The notes beneath the pieces were generated by a model. The model had not been told where the DNA came from, ran no database searches, and worked only from the letters and a program-made list of their open reading frames with translations. From Brevinematales bacterium (GTDB lineage Bacteria; Spirochaetota; Brevinematia; Brevinematales; GWF1-51-8), in assembly GCA_020059465.1 (NCBI GenBank), contig JAGVBZ010000011.1, positions 1 through 64,000 of the forward strand: DNA of 64,000 nucleotides. Direction: 5' to 3'. The position numbers and the translations under genes were made by a program. Shown here piece after piece: positions 52,267 to 61,472 of the stretch. The first letter of the stretch is position 1, and every line of letters begins with the position of its first letter.

Positions 52267-53154
52267 ATGGCGCTTATTCAAAGGGAGTATGGAAAAACAA
52301 GTGTCAAGGTCAGCGCGCTCGGATTTGGCGCCGGGCATATCGGCGATCCGAAAACCGACGAGAACGAAGTCGGGAGTCTGCTCAATCAGGCGCTCGATTC
52401 AGGGATTACCCTGTTCGATACGGCCCGGGGATATGGGGTATCCGAGGAACGGATCGGCCGGCATCTGTCCTACCGGCGCGGGGAGTTCGTTATCTCTACC
52501 AAGGTAGGCTACGGTATCGACGGCGTACCCGATTGGACTTACGATTGTATTCTCGCGGGCGTAGACCGTGCGCTGAAAGTGATGCAGACCGATTATATCG
52601 ATATCGTGCATCTGCACTCCTGTACCTTAGAAATATTGGAACGCGGGGACGTCATCCGCGCATTGGAGCAGGCGGTCAGAGACGGGAAGGTGCGGGCGGC
52701 GGCATATTCGGGCGAGAACCGTGAACTCCAGTTCGCTGTAACCTGCGGATGTTTCGGGGGTATCCAATGCTCGGTGAACCTGTGCGACCAGCGTTCTCTT
52801 GTTGAAATTATTCCCACAGCTATTAAAAACGGATTAGGGATTATTGCAAAACGCCCGCTCGCGAACTCGCCGTGGCGGTTCGACGAACGCCCCTACGGTC
52901 ATTACTGTGAAGACTATTGGCTGCGTCTCCGTCAGATGGCGCTTCCGTTCGATATAGCCGACTATCACGAGACGGCGCTCCGTTTCGCCGCGTACGCGCC
53001 CGGAGTGTGTTCTGCGATAGTCGGATCGGCGAATATCGGGCATATTAAGAAGAATATCGAACTGATCGAAAAAGGTCCCTTACCGGCGGAACTTCAGCGC
53101 GCGATTTACGAAGGGTTTCGCGACGCGGACGAGGAATGGGTGGGACTGGTCTAA
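52267..53154 (+). CDS. Aldo/keto reductase
   Basis: A 295-aa NADPH-dependent TIM-barrel oxidoreductase. The catalytic residues sit in ITLFDTARGYGVSEERIG (Asp and Tyr), VISTKVGYG (Lys) and DIVHLHSC (His). The substrate is unknown. The ATG at 52267 has AAGGATAA upstream. The gene lies between CHAD and TrmO-like genes, all on the plus strand, with gaps of 66 and 129 bp. Confidence 0.9.
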   Translation: MALIQREYGKTSVKVSALGFGAGHIGDPKTDENEVGSLLNQALDSGITLFDTARGYGVSEERIGRHLSYRRGEFVISTKVGYGIDGVPDWTYDCILAGVDRALKVMQTDYIDIVHLHSCTLEILERGDVIRALEQAVRDGKVRAAAYSGENRELQFAVTCGCFGGIQCSVNLCDQRSLVEIIPTAIKNGLGIIAKRPLANSPWRFDERPYGHYCEDYWLRLRQMALPFDIADYHETALRFAAYAPGVCSAIVGSANIGHIKKNIELIEKGPLPAELQRAIYEGFRDADEEWVGLV

Positions 53155-53283
53155 ATCTCTCAATCCGCAAAAAATGTTAAACAGGCTTCAAAATATATCG
53201 ATTTTTCCCTGATATCCCGCAAACCGTGTCAAGCGCTTAAGCAAAACTTCGGGTATAATACTCATTATAAAAAGGAGGAGATT

Positions 53284-53763
53284 ATGCCGAAGGAAATGGT
53301 TTTAAAACCCATCGGGGTGGTGCATGCCGGTGAGCAGGGATTTGCGGTGGAAGTTTTCCCGGAATACCGTCCAGCGCTCAGGGAATTGGGTGATTTTTCT
53401 CATGTTCACATTCTCTGGTGGGGAGACCAGACCGACACGGAGGAATCCCGAAAATCGCTGACATGCAATCCCCCGTACGCGAAAGAACACACAACAGGGA
53501 TTTTCGCGACCCGTTCCCCGAACCGCCCGAATCCTATTCTGATGACGGTTTGTCTTGTGCTCGATATCAATATCGAGAGAGGGATGATTATCGTGCCTTA
53601 TCTCGATGCGTTCGACGGGACACAGGTTGTGGATATCAAGGCGTATTTTCCGCTGAGCGACAGGGTACGCAGCGTATCGTACCCGAAATGGCTGTCGCAT
53701 TGGCCGGAATGGATGCCTGAAAAAGAAGGCGAGGTAGATTTCGAGGCGTTAGGACTGGCATAG
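53284..53763 (+). CDS. TrmO-like tRNA N6-methyltransferase (TsaA family)
   Basis: A 159-aa beta-barrel protein of the TsaA/TrmO family, which methylates N6-threonylcarbamoyladenosine at position 37 of some tRNAs using SAM. Visible are LKPIGVVHAGEQG, the SPNRPNPI box within GIFATRSPNRPNPILM, and LDAFDGTQVVDIKAY. It is shorter than E. coli TrmO and lacks its C-terminal extension, so other substrates are possible. AAGGAGG lies before the ATG. Confidence 0.85.
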   Translation: MPKEMVLKPIGVVHAGEQGFAVEVFPEYRPALRELGDFSHVHILWWGDQTDTEESRKSLTCNPPYAKEHTTGIFATRSPNRPNPILMTVCLVLDINIERGMIIVPYLDAFDGTQVVDIKAYFPLSDRVRSVSYPKWLSHWPEWMPEKEGEVDFEALGLA

Positions 53764-53770
53764 TTTATCC

Positions 53771-53806
53771 CCGGCGGCAGGGAAATCCGCCGCCGGATAC
53801 ATTTTT
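53771..53806 (+). terminator. Hairpin, possible terminator
   Basis: CCGGCGGC (53771-53778) and GCCGCCGG (53789-53796) form a perfect 8-bp stem with a 10-base loop, followed by ATACATTTTT. The T run is offset by a few bases, so termination may be partial. Confidence 0.5.
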
Positions 53807-53819
53807 CATGGAGAAACTT

Positions 53820-54683
53820 ATGATCAATTCGGGATTAATCGTCAGCGCGATCGAGTGGGTGGAATCCCATCTCTGCGAGGATTTTACGGTAGCGGAACTG
53901 GCCTCAAAAATCGGGTACTCCTATTTCCATTTCAGCCGGCTCTTTCACGGAATCACCGGCCACTCACCGCAGGATTTTATACTTCGCAGAAGGATTACCG
54001 AAGCGGCGTTTCAGATTCTAAAAACTAAAAGAAAAATTATCGATATTGCGTTCGATTTTCCCTTCGGCAGCCATGAGGCGTTCAGCAGGGCGTTTAAAAA
54101 GATTTTAGGGGTGACCCCGTCCGGATTAAGAAAACGGCGGGACGAGCATCTGTTCCTTCCGTATTTTAACCGTTTTTCGCCCGAATACATTCTCACATTG
54201 GGAAGAATAATCGACCATCAGCCCGAAGTAATCGAGATTCCTGAATTTTCAATCGTCGGATTTGTCATTTATGTCGAGAAGGATTATTCCCTGATCACCC
54301 GGATGTGGTACCAGTTTCATGGGCTGATCGAATCCATACCGAACCGGGTGAAGCCGGAGAAGTATTATCAGTTGGCGTTCTGGAACGATCTTCATACGAT
54401 GGAGGGGTGCTTCTACATGCTGGGGGTGGAAACGGACGGATTGAACGATATCCCTCTGGGGATGTCCGGGAAAACAGTTCCCCGCGCGAATTATCTGAAA
54501 TTCGTGCATCGGGGGTTATCCAGACATGTCGACCGGACATATAAGTATATTTTCCAGACATGGCTTCCGCAATCGGAATACCGTTTGTCGTATCCGTACG
54601 AGTTCGAGTATTACGGTTCTAAGTACTGCGGAGCGGATAACGAGGATTCGGAAAGTGAAATCTACATTCCGGTATCTGAATGA
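53820..54683 (+). CDS. AraC-family transcriptional regulator with GyrI-like domain
   Basis: A 287-aa regulator. Two helix-turn-helix motifs at the N-terminus (FTVAELASKIGYSYFHFSRL and HEAFSRAFKKILGVTPSGLR) match the AraC/MarA/Rob DNA-binding domain. The C-terminal half (IPEFSIVGFVIYVEKDYSLI, and later YKYIFQTWLPQSEYRL) fits the GyrI-like effector domain, as in Rob. The ATG at 53820 has GGAGAA upstream; an ATG at 53808 is in frame without a ribosome site. The cyclophilin-like gene converges with it, 6 bp apart. Confidence 0.9.
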   Translation: MINSGLIVSAIEWVESHLCEDFTVAELASKIGYSYFHFSRLFHGITGHSPQDFILRRRITEAAFQILKTKRKIIDIAFDFPFGSHEAFSRAFKKILGVTPSGLRKRRDEHLFLPYFNRFSPEYILTLGRIIDHQPEVIEIPEFSIVGFVIYVEKDYSLITRMWYQFHGLIESIPNRVKPEKYYQLAFWNDLHTMEGCFYMLGVETDGLNDIPLGMSGKTVPRANYLKFVHRGLSRHVDRTYKYIFQTWLPQSEYRLSYPYEFEYYGSKYCGADNEDSESEIYIPVSE

Positions 54684-54689
54684 CAGGGA

Positions 54690-55034
54690 TTACACTTTCC
54701 TGATTTCTACCGTCAATGGAAAAGGTTTCATCAGGCGTTTCCACGAGTCTCCGTCTATATCCCCGATGTATTCCACCGGCCATGCGGGGGTCTGCCCGTA
54801 GAAGATACAGAGATAGCCTCCGCGGGAGGTGTATGCCAGTCCGCCGGGGGGGATTACCGGTATGGGGGTTTCGACGCCCAGGTCGGTGTTTACCGGGCCG
54901 TATGCCTCCCCGCCCCATGTAGTCAACGGCACCGTGACAGGCAGGATTCCATAGAACTTTTCAGCGATGACAGTATCTTTCAGAAGGGCGTTCAGGGAAA
55001 ATTCCCCGAAATCGAGAACGACCGGTTTACCCAT
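54690..55034 (-). CDS. Cyclophilin-like fold protein (TM1367 family)
   Basis: A 114-aa protein of the small cyclophilin-like family: TVIAEKFYGILPVTVPLTTW, GGEAYGPVNTD, PPGGLAYTSRGGYLCIFYGQ, PVEYIGDIDGD. Catalytic activity for the family is not established. It lies 8 bp downstream of the ankyrin gene on the same strand, so co-transcribed. ATG at 55034. Confidence 0.8.
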   Translation of the reverse strand: MGKPVVLDFGEFSLNALLKDTVIAEKFYGILPVTVPLTTWGGEAYGPVNTDLGVETPIPVIPPGGLAYTSRGGYLCIFYGQTPAWPVEYIGDIDGDSWKRLMKPFPLTVEIRKV

Positions 55035-55042
55035 TATACCTT

Positions 55043-55957
55043 CTATTTCTGTTTCTTTTTCTTCTTTTCATTTTCCGTGTCCGATTTATCGATTTTTTTC
55101 GCGGTTACCAGCACCATTACAATATCGGGATGCTCATAAATACGCGCGACATCGGCGGGAATCGATCCTGCGGGTATTTTATCCCAAAGGATTGTGGTAC
55201 GCGCGAACGGGTCGGCTCCAGCGTCGAGCAGAAGGCGTATCATTTCGACATTCCCGTTCAAAGCGGCAAGATGCAGAGGGGTCAGCCCGTGATAACTGTA
55301 TGCGTCCACAGCCGCGCCGTTCTCGAGAAGAAACTTTGCGGCTTCGGTATTATTTTCGTAGGCGGCCCAGTGCATCGGGGTGAATTTATGAATGCTGAGT
55401 GTATTTACCGAGACTCCGGCTTTCAGGATTAACTGGCCGATCGAAAAATATTTTTTTGACAGCGCGATATTGAGGGGCGAATAATTCCGGTAATACGCAT
55501 GGATAGACGCATTGGCGCCGTAACGAAGCAAAAGCTGAACGATTTCGTAATATCCCCCTTCAACCGCCGAATACAAAGGTGTTTTTCCCATAAACTCTTC
55601 CTGGGTGTTGATATCCGCTCCCCATCCGATCATGAGCTTTACGAAATCCATGTCGCCGAGGATGCATGCGATATGAAGAGGGGTTAATCCATAATGATTG
55701 GGATTATTCCTGCTTGCGCCGAGGGCAAGCAGAACCTGCACCATCTTCGTATCGCCCCGGAACGCCGCATAATGCATCGCCGTATTCCCGTCGAACGGAT
55801 CCGCCGTGTCGACATCCGCGCCGCGGGCAACATAGGTCCGTATATCGCTGATATTCCCGTTTTTCGCGGCGGACAGGAGTTGGGAATTTACGCTGGTTTC
55901 CGGATAGACTGTTCCACAAAGCGCGAGGAGGAGAATGGATATCGTAACGCGTTTCAA
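55043..55957 (-). CDS. Secreted ankyrin-repeat protein
   Basis: A 304-aa protein from a TTG start at 55957, which has AAGGAAA upstream and begins directly at a signal peptide (KRVTISILLLALCGTVYPE). The frame is also open to an ATG at 55999. About eight ankyrin repeats follow (for example DGNTAMHYAAFRGDTKMVQV and HGLTPLHLAALNGNVEMIRL). The tail is strongly basic (ENEKKKKKQK). It should mediate protein contacts in the periplasm or at the surface. The cyclophilin-like gene follows. A second secreted ankyrin gene lies at 63140. Confidence 0.85.
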   Translation of the reverse strand: MKRVTISILLLALCGTVYPETSVNSQLLSAAKNGNISDIRTYVARGADVDTADPFDGNTAMHYAAFRGDTKMVQVLLALGASRNNPNHYGLTPLHIACILGDMDFVKLMIGWGADINTQEEFMGKTPLYSAVEGGYYEIVQLLLRYGANASIHAYYRNYSPLNIALSKKYFSIGQLILKAGVSVNTLSIHKFTPMHWAAYENNTEAAKFLLENGAAVDAYSYHGLTPLHLAALNGNVEMIRLLLDAGADPFARTTILWDKIPAGSIPADVARIYEHPDIVMVLVTAKKIDKSDTENEKKKKKQK

Positions 55958-56154
55958 AAGAGTTTCCTTCACAGTGTATATAATATTATATCCAATCACG
56001 GAGAGAATTACCAGTATATTATCGGGAGAAAAGCCCTCAAAATAAAGACGCGCGGATTTTCACTTCCGGCATATCGATAACGATAATAATACTGAAAAAA
56101 TGATATTTTCAACGAATAGGATTATAATATGTTTGAGGGGAACAGGAGGATAAA

Positions 56155-57945
56155 ATGAAAAAGGGACTTTTTTCGGTATATTTTACGCTTTTTGTGATGT
56201 TTATCCTGCCGTATGTGTTTCCGCTTGAAGTAAGCCTGAGTGAATTGAAGAATGTTCAGGCGATAAAATTCGAGAATTATACGGGCGGGGACGGGAAGGC
56301 GGTGTACCAGAATACGGTAGAGGAAGTGATGGGGATCGGGCGGTTCCTTGCCAACGGGGTCGTCAAGCAGGATAAAAACACATGGTTCCATTATTTTATG
56401 AAATACTCGGTCATTCACGCCTATTCGAAGGATGAGACCAATAAACTTTCCGCGGATATATTTTCAATCGATAAGGACGCGAAAGTCAATCATGTAAAGA
56501 ATATCAAACGGATCATCGCGGGTTATCTCGAGGGGATGTATAACTATTCCGAGAAGCACGCCCGTGTGCTCGCGATATTCATCCTTTATTATAACGCGGT
56601 CTACCGCGGCGATCTGGATTATTTCACCACAAAGTATAAAACAGTTGTGCTCAAGCATATCGATAAAGGGAACGCGGGGATATCCACCAAGTACTACGAC
56701 TGGCCCGGTAAGACGAAGATGCTGATACCGCTCACCGAGAACGCCGAACGCGACAACCTGAACTCGCTGGATTCGTCTATTTTATCGGACGATAAGATTA
56801 TCGCGGAATTCCAGAAACTCGAGGATATGGGGATCGACGAACGTAAGGACCTTGTCGAGATCAAGGAAGAACAGGTGGTCGAGAAAAAGGAAGAGATCGA
56901 GAAAAAGAAAGAGGATATCGAAAAGCAGAAGGATAAGATCAAAGAGGACGAAAAGAAGCTGGAAGAGAAAAAGAAGGAGAACGAAAAGAAGCTGGATGAG
57001 ATTAAAAAGGATAAGGAAAAAATAGATACCATAAAAGACCCTGTTGAAAAAGAGAAAAAGAAGGAAGAGATCAAGAAAAAGGAAGACGAGATTAAAAAAG
57101 ATAAGGATGTAATCAAGAAGGAAGAAAAAAAGATAGAAGAAACGAAAAAGGATGTGACAAAAAAAGAGGAAGAGATCAAGAAGGAAGAAAAAGCCGTAGT
57201 AAAGAAGGAAGATGAGATTAAGAAAGATAAAGAACTGATTAAAGAAGATGAAGCCAAAGTCGAAGAAAAGAAAACCGATATAGATAGCCCCCAAGGCGAT
57301 AAAACGGCGGTAGCCGATGAAAAGAAGAAAATTGAGGAAGAAAAGAAAAAGATAGAGGAAGAAAAAAAGAAAATCGAGGAGAAGCAGAAAGAACTGGATA
57401 CCCGTGAGGACGAACTCAAACAGGGTGTGGACGATAAGGTGTTCGACGGAAAGTTCTACTATCTCAAGATAAAGGATTATCTCCCCGACGGTGTTTACGA
57501 GAACGAATTATATATTATCAATGCCGCCACCCGGAAAATAGAAGTACGTTCGCCGTATAAGACCATATCCGGAAGCAAGTACGATGTGTACAAAAACGGG
57601 GTAGTGGTGATCGGCTTCGAGGGGAAAGAACTCTACAATCACAAGATGATTCTGCTCGACCGTCTCACTCTGGAACCGGTCGCGGTATCGAGCGAACTGA
57701 TATTCTGGCGGAGTTTTATCGAGATTCGCGACGACTTTATTTACGCGATCAGCATGAAAGAGGGGAAGTACTATCTCGGGAAGTTCGACGGTAAACTGAA
57801 CAAGGTCGCGCAGTCTTCGGTCGCAATCAATAAGGATACGTTTGTCACCTTCTATAAAGACTTTATTTATATTAACGACGAGACGAAGAAGATCGCGGTT
57901 CTGGATGTGACGAACCTTATGCTGATCGAGACGATCGCGCCATAA
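56155..57945 (+). CDS. P83/100-family spirochaete protein
   Basis: A 596-aa exported protein matching the Borrelia P83/100 family. After a signal peptide, the N-terminal domain (about residues 25-215) keeps family blocks VMGIGRFLANG, NIKRIIAGYL, YYNAVYRGDLDYF and NAGISTKYYDWPGKTKM. Residues about 240-425 are a Lys/Glu coiled-coil built of short degenerate repeats. The C-terminal 170 residues form a strand-rich domain (YYLKIKDYLPDGVYENELY, then LDVTNLMLIE). The role of the family is unknown; in Borrelia it is an immunodominant, probably periplasmic protein. It is the best marker of spirochaete origin here. The FliL-like gene follows after 18 bp. Confidence 0.92.
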   Translation: MKKGLFSVYFTLFVMFILPYVFPLEVSLSELKNVQAIKFENYTGGDGKAVYQNTVEEVMGIGRFLANGVVKQDKNTWFHYFMKYSVIHAYSKDETNKLSADIFSIDKDAKVNHVKNIKRIIAGYLEGMYNYSEKHARVLAIFILYYNAVYRGDLDYFTTKYKTVVLKHIDKGNAGISTKYYDWPGKTKMLIPLTENAERDNLNSLDSSILSDDKIIAEFQKLEDMGIDERKDLVEIKEEQVVEKKEEIEKKKEDIEKQKDKIKEDEKKLEEKKKENEKKLDEIKKDKEKIDTIKDPVEKEKKKEEIKKKEDEIKKDKDVIKKEEKKIEETKKDVTKKEEEIKKEEKAVVKKEDEIKKDKELIKEDEAKVEEKKTDIDSPQGDKTAVADEKKKIEEEKKKIEEEKKKIEEKQKELDTREDELKQGVDDKVFDGKFYYLKIKDYLPDGVYENELYIINAATRKIEVRSPYKTISGSKYDVYKNGVVVIGFEGKELYNHKMILLDRLTLEPVAVSSELIFWRSFIEIRDDFIYAISMKEGKYYLGKFDGKLNKVAQSSVAINKDTFVTFYKDFIYINDETKKIAVLDVTNLMLIETIAP

Positions 57946-57963
57946 CTCTGTTTGGGAGGACGG

Positions 57964-58542
57964 ATGGGGAATCGGAAAATCAAGATATCGTGGGGGCTTA
58001 TTCCTACGATGGTTGCGGTGATTGTGATCGGAGTTTGGGGCGTCCCCGCGCTGGTAAACAAGCTCACTATCGGCGCGCTTTCTCAGAAAGTGATCGATAA
58101 ACATAAACCCAGCGACGGGAATGAGCCGCTGAAAACATATCAGCTCCCGGTAGTCAAGACCGAACTCCCGTCGGGGACAGGTAAGGCCTATGTCGAGGCG
58201 GGGATCGGAGTGGGATATATCGATAAGCCCGGATTGGAAGGTGAAATTAAGCAGAATATACCGTTACTGAAGAGTCTGGCAATCGAGGTCCTCGCTACGT
58301 TCAATACCGCGCAGGTAGACGATCCTACCGGACGGGAAGCGCTCGCTCTTGAACTCGCGCACCGATTTAATAAAGCGCTGACAAAGGGAACGGTCGAGGA
58401 GATATTCTTCTACAGCTTCCTGATTACCGACCTGAGTAAAATAGGCGGGTCTGAAAACTCTCTTCAGCCGGCGGAATTGTCCAATAAAATTCAAAGCCTC
58501 CAGCATGAGTATGTCCCCGGATTGCCCGGCGGCGCGGAATAA
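57964..58542 (+). CDS. FliL-like membrane protein
   Basis: A 192-aa protein with one N-terminal membrane helix (LIPTMVAVIVIGVWGVPAL). The periplasmic domain fits FliL: KAYVEAGIGVGYIDKPG, NIPLLKSLAIEVLATFN, ELAHRFNKALTKGTVEEIFF, then YSFLI. FliL supports the flagellar stator and motor. This copy is not among flagellar genes but 18 bp after the P83/100 gene, so it may be a paralogue serving another envelope machine. The ATG at 57964 follows GGGAGGACGG; a TTG at 57952 is less suitable. Confidence 0.75.
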   Translation: MGNRKIKISWGLIPTMVAVIVIGVWGVPALVNKLTIGALSQKVIDKHKPSDGNEPLKTYQLPVVKTELPSGTGKAYVEAGIGVGYIDKPGLEGEIKQNIPLLKSLAIEVLATFNTAQVDDPTGREALALELAHRFNKALTKGTVEEIFFYSFLITDLSKIGGSENSLQPAELSNKIQSLQHEYVPGLPGGAE

Positions 58543-58565
58543 ATAAGCCCTTCCGGGGGGCTTAT
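58543..58565 (+). terminator. Hairpin after the FliL-like gene
   Basis: ATAAGCCC (58543-58550) and GGGCTTAT (58558-58565) form a perfect 8-bp stem with a 7-base loop directly after the stop codon. No T run follows, so it may stabilise the mRNA end rather than terminate on its own. Confidence 0.45.
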
Positions 58566-58579
58566 GGGCGGATTACTTT

Positions 58580-58655
58580 GTCATTGCGAGGTATGAGCCG
58601 ACATCATCTGCTTTTCCGTGTAAAGAATAAAACAGACCGCTTTACCCCGCGCAGC
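58580..58655 (+). repeat. Relic of a dispersed GTCATTGCGAG repeat
   Basis: Starts GTCATTGCGAGG, passes through ATGAGCCGACATCATCTGC and AAGAATAAAACAGA, and ends in CCCCGC. Block order and the AATAAAACAGA core match the copy at 29960-30046; the 14184 copy shares only the outer blocks. It lies in a 260-bp gene-free gap (58543-58804). Confidence 0.6.
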
Positions 58656-58804
58656 AAGATAATAGTGTAGCGCGGGGTATCGCAGTGTAAAATAATTATC
58701 GAAGTGCTTTGGGCGTTAACGCCCCGGGAATGAGCGTAAATTGATGATCACTTCCGGGTAATGAGTGCCTGTCAGTATTCGGCAGAATACGGCTAAGGGA
58801 CTTC

Positions 58805-59326
58805 TTAATCCTCTACCTCCAGGCTGATCTCAAGGGAAACCTGCACGGAATCTTCATACTTGAAATCAGGCATATCCTTCTGGACTTCCTTTTCCAAATC
58901 GGCGTCCGTAGGCGGCGTTTCCGGATCGATAGGGGTCAGTTCCTCATCCGCAAAATCGAGGTCCTTCGGAATCGGCTTTTTGTTTGCTTTTATTGCGCCG
59001 ATCGCGAGAATACGCGCGAGCTTGGAATGATATGTCGCCTTCAGGTACATCTTATTCTTCCAGAGCTTTTTCGCGTAGGTCTGATGCGCGACAGCCTTTG
59101 CGAGTTTCCCGGTATACACCTTGCCTTCCTTGACGACCGTTTTCGCGTGCTTTAGCAAAAGGTAAGTCTTATTGACAAACTTCTTCATATCCTGCAAAGC
59201 CCACTTCTTAACCACTTTTGCTTTCACCATTTTACCGGGGCCTTTCACGGGTTTTGCGGAAAATGTCACCCCCAGCGGCAGCGCGATCAGCACCGCTGCA
59301 AATAGAATCCTTCTTACATAAATCAT
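58805..59326 (-). CDS. Secreted basic/acidic protein of unknown function
   Basis: A 173-aa protein with a signal peptide (IYVRRILFAAVLIALPLGVT, cleavage near FSA). The mature N-terminal part is very Lys-rich and helical; the last 50 residues are acidic and Pro-rich (EELTPIDPETPPTDADLEKE). The opposite charges may bind the protein to itself or to an envelope polymer. No family recognised. Good ribosome site (GGAGG) before the ATG. Confidence 0.65.
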   Translation of the reverse strand: MIYVRRILFAAVLIALPLGVTFSAKPVKGPGKMVKAKVVKKWALQDMKKFVNKTYLLLKHAKTVVKEGKVYTGKLAKAVAHQTYAKKLWKNKMYLKATYHSKLARILAIGAIKANKKPIPKDLDFADEELTPIDPETPPTDADLEKEVQKDMPDFKYEDSVQVSLEISLEVED

Positions 59327-59557
59327 ATCGGCCTCCTAAAACTTTATTTACTCTAGCATAGCAAAAGTATTAAGTCAAAAAATGAATGCTACATAGGGTT
59401 AGAAAACAAAATCATTGCGATACCGTATAAAAATACAAGGGGCCCGGTATGCCGTTGACAATATCTCTCCATGAAACTATAATAATAATCGTACAGGAAG
59501 GGATAAATAAACGGTTTCTTTCCGGCGGATTTAATCGTAAAAAAAAGCGGGAGATAT

Positions 59558-60448
59558 ATGCTTCGCAACACGTTCTGTCATATCAAAGGGGTGGGAAAAA
59601 AGCGGGAGACTATCCTGTGGAAAAATGGGATACTCCGTTGGGAGGACGCGGCCGACCGCGCGAACCTCGATCCGTGTATCTCCGATCATGGGCACGGTAT
59701 CACATCCGAACTTGCGGATACAATCTCGCACTATGCGCGGGAATCGATCGAGTGCCTCGGTGCTTCCGACCTTCCGTACTTCATGAAACGACTTCAGCCG
59801 GCGGAGCATTGGCGGGTATTCCCCGAATTCCGTGATAGGACCGCTTATTTCGACATCGAAACGGACGGACTGCCGTTCGATACCGGCAGGATAACCACCG
59901 TATCTCTTTACGACGGACGCGCGGTGAATACCTACATCAACGGGGGTAATCTTGACGAGTTTCCGGACGATTTTTCCGGATACCGGCTGATAGTTTCCTA
60001 TAACGGCAAACGCTTCGATGTGCCGTTTATCAATAATTATTTCAGGATCAGGGCAGATATTCCGCATATCGATCTCTGCCCGGTTATGCATTCGCTGGGA
60101 TACTACGGAGGATTAAAGGGCACAGAGAAGGCGTTGGGCATCGACCGGGGCGAGTTGGACGGAGTGGACGGGTATTTCGCGGTACTTCTGTGGTACGAAT
60201 ATGAGAATAACGATAATATGAAGGCGTTGGAAACCCTGCTCGCGTATAATATCGAGGATGTAGTGAATCTGGAGTATCTGATGATCGCCGCATATAACCG
60301 CAAAATAGGGGAAATCCCGGAGTTCAGGCAAAATACTCTGCCTCTGCCCGAAAGGCCGGAGATTCCTTTTCAGCCGGATAATACCCTGGTCGAGCGTTAT
60401 CGGCAGAAATTCCTGGGGCGCGGGCCTAATCTTCCTCCGCAGTACTGA
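59558..60448 (+). CDS. YprB-like ribonuclease H-fold exonuclease
   Basis: A 296-aa protein. A short helix-hairpin-helix-like start ([14 protein letters not shown]) is followed by a DEDD-type exonuclease domain of the YprB/RNase_H_2 family: [55 protein letters not shown], then [13 protein letters not shown]. The acidic catalytic residues are all present. Likely a 3'-5' nuclease on DNA or RNA. The 3' end overlaps the convergent msrBA gene by 23 bp. A GGGAG site lies before the ATG. Confidence 0.88.
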   Translation: MLRNTFCHIKGVGKKRETILWKNGILRWEDAADRANLDPCISDHGHGITSELADTISHYARESIECLGASDLPYFMKRLQPAEHWRVFPEFRDRTAYFDIETDGLPFDTGRITTVSLYDGRAVNTYINGGNLDEFPDDFSGYRLIVSYNGKRFDVPFINNYFRIRADIPHIDLCPVMHSLGYYGGLKGTEKALGIDRGELDGVDGYFAVLLWYEYENNDNMKALETLLAYNIEDVVNLEYLMIAAYNRKIGEIPEFRQNTLPLPERPEIPFQPDNTLVERYRQKFLGRGPNLPPQY

Positions 60449-61397
60449 TGTCAATATGGCAATATCCGTAAGGATTTTTTTCAAGGTACCGCTGATGGTA
60501 TTCCTCCGCGAGATAAAACTCGCCCGCTTTTACAAACTCGGTGACGATCTTCTTACCCTTCCTGAGTTCCTGCTGTTTAAGGGCGTCCGTTTGCGCGGCG
60601 GTTTTCTGGACATCCGACAGATAAAATACCGCCGAGCGGTACTGGGCGCCTATATCGTTTCCCTGACGGTTCAGTGACGTCGGATCGTGAATTTCCCAGA
60701 AATGGCGCAGAAGCTTATTAAAACTTACAACAGCGGGATCGTATTCGATCCACACAGTCTCGGCATGCCCTGTACGTCCGTCGCATACCTCACGGTAAGA
60801 CGGGTGCGGGAGTTTGCCGCCGATATAGCCGACACGTGTATCGATCACTCCTTTCACCTTCCGGAAATAAGCCTCGACGCCCCAGAAGCATCCCGCCGCG
60901 AATATGGCGTTCTCGCTTACCCGTCCGGACTTATGGTACTCCGCGGGGAACAGGTAAAGGTATTCTGAGTATCCGCCGGAATCAAGGTTTTCCGCAGGAA
61001 TGAATCGCAGCGACGCTGAATTGATGCAGTAACGCCGCCCGGTAGGCTCAGGCCCGTCGTCGAATACATGCCCCAGATGCGAGCCGCCATTGCGGCTCCG
61101 TACTTCTATACGGCGCATACCGTGGGAATCGTCAGCATTCTCGATTATTTCGGTTTTTCGCAACGGCTTTGTGAAACTCGGCCATCCCGTACCGGAATCG
61201 AATTTATCCAACGAACTGAAAAGGGGTTCGCCGGAAATTACGTCGACATAGATACCGGGCTTTTTATTATTCCAATACTCGTTATGGAACGGCGGCTCGG
61301 TTCCCCCGCATTTTACAATTTCATACTGGGCGGGGGACAATCTGTCCTTCAATTCAGGAGGGACTTTGCATACAGTATTTTCCTGATAATCCAACAT
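60426..61397 (-). CDS. msrBA: Peptide methionine sulfoxide reductase, MsrB-MsrA fusion
   Basis: A 323-aa bifunctional repair enzyme for oxidised methionine. The N-terminal MsrB domain (about 1-145) has [49 protein letters not shown] and the catalytic Cys in [10 protein letters not shown]. The two zinc CxxC pairs of many MsrB proteins are absent. The C-terminal MsrA domain has the catalytic Cys in [13 protein letters not shown] and later [14 protein letters not shown]. The MsrB-first order is seen in several spirochaetes and firmicutes. No signal peptide, so cytoplasmic. GGAGG lies six bases before the ATG. Confidence 0.95.
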   Translation of the reverse strand: MLDYQENTVCKVPPELKDRLSPAQYEIVKCGGTEPPFHNEYWNNKKPGIYVDVISGEPLFSSLDKFDSGTGWPSFTKPLRKTEIIENADDSHGMRRIEVRSRNGGSHLGHVFDDGPEPTGRRYCINSASLRFIPAENLDSGGYSEYLYLFPAEYHKSGRVSENAIFAAGCFWGVEAYFRKVKGVIDTRVGYIGGKLPHPSYREVCDGRTGHAETVWIEYDPAVVSFNKLLRHFWEIHDPTSLNRQGNDIGAQYRSAVFYLSDVQKTAAQTDALKQQELRKGKKIVTEFVKAGEFYLAEEYHQRYLEKNPYGYCHIDISTAEED

Positions 61398-61472
61398 TTG
61401 CAGCCTCCATAGGTATTATAATATAAATATACTCTTTATGGAGTGGAATATCAAGTAAAATGGTAGGAATAT

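Noticed and set aside
56694-57419. A 241-codon minus-strand Ser/Phe-rich frame
   Set aside because: It mirrors the Lys/Glu repeat (AAG/GAA codons) of the P83/100 protein, so its composition is an artefact.
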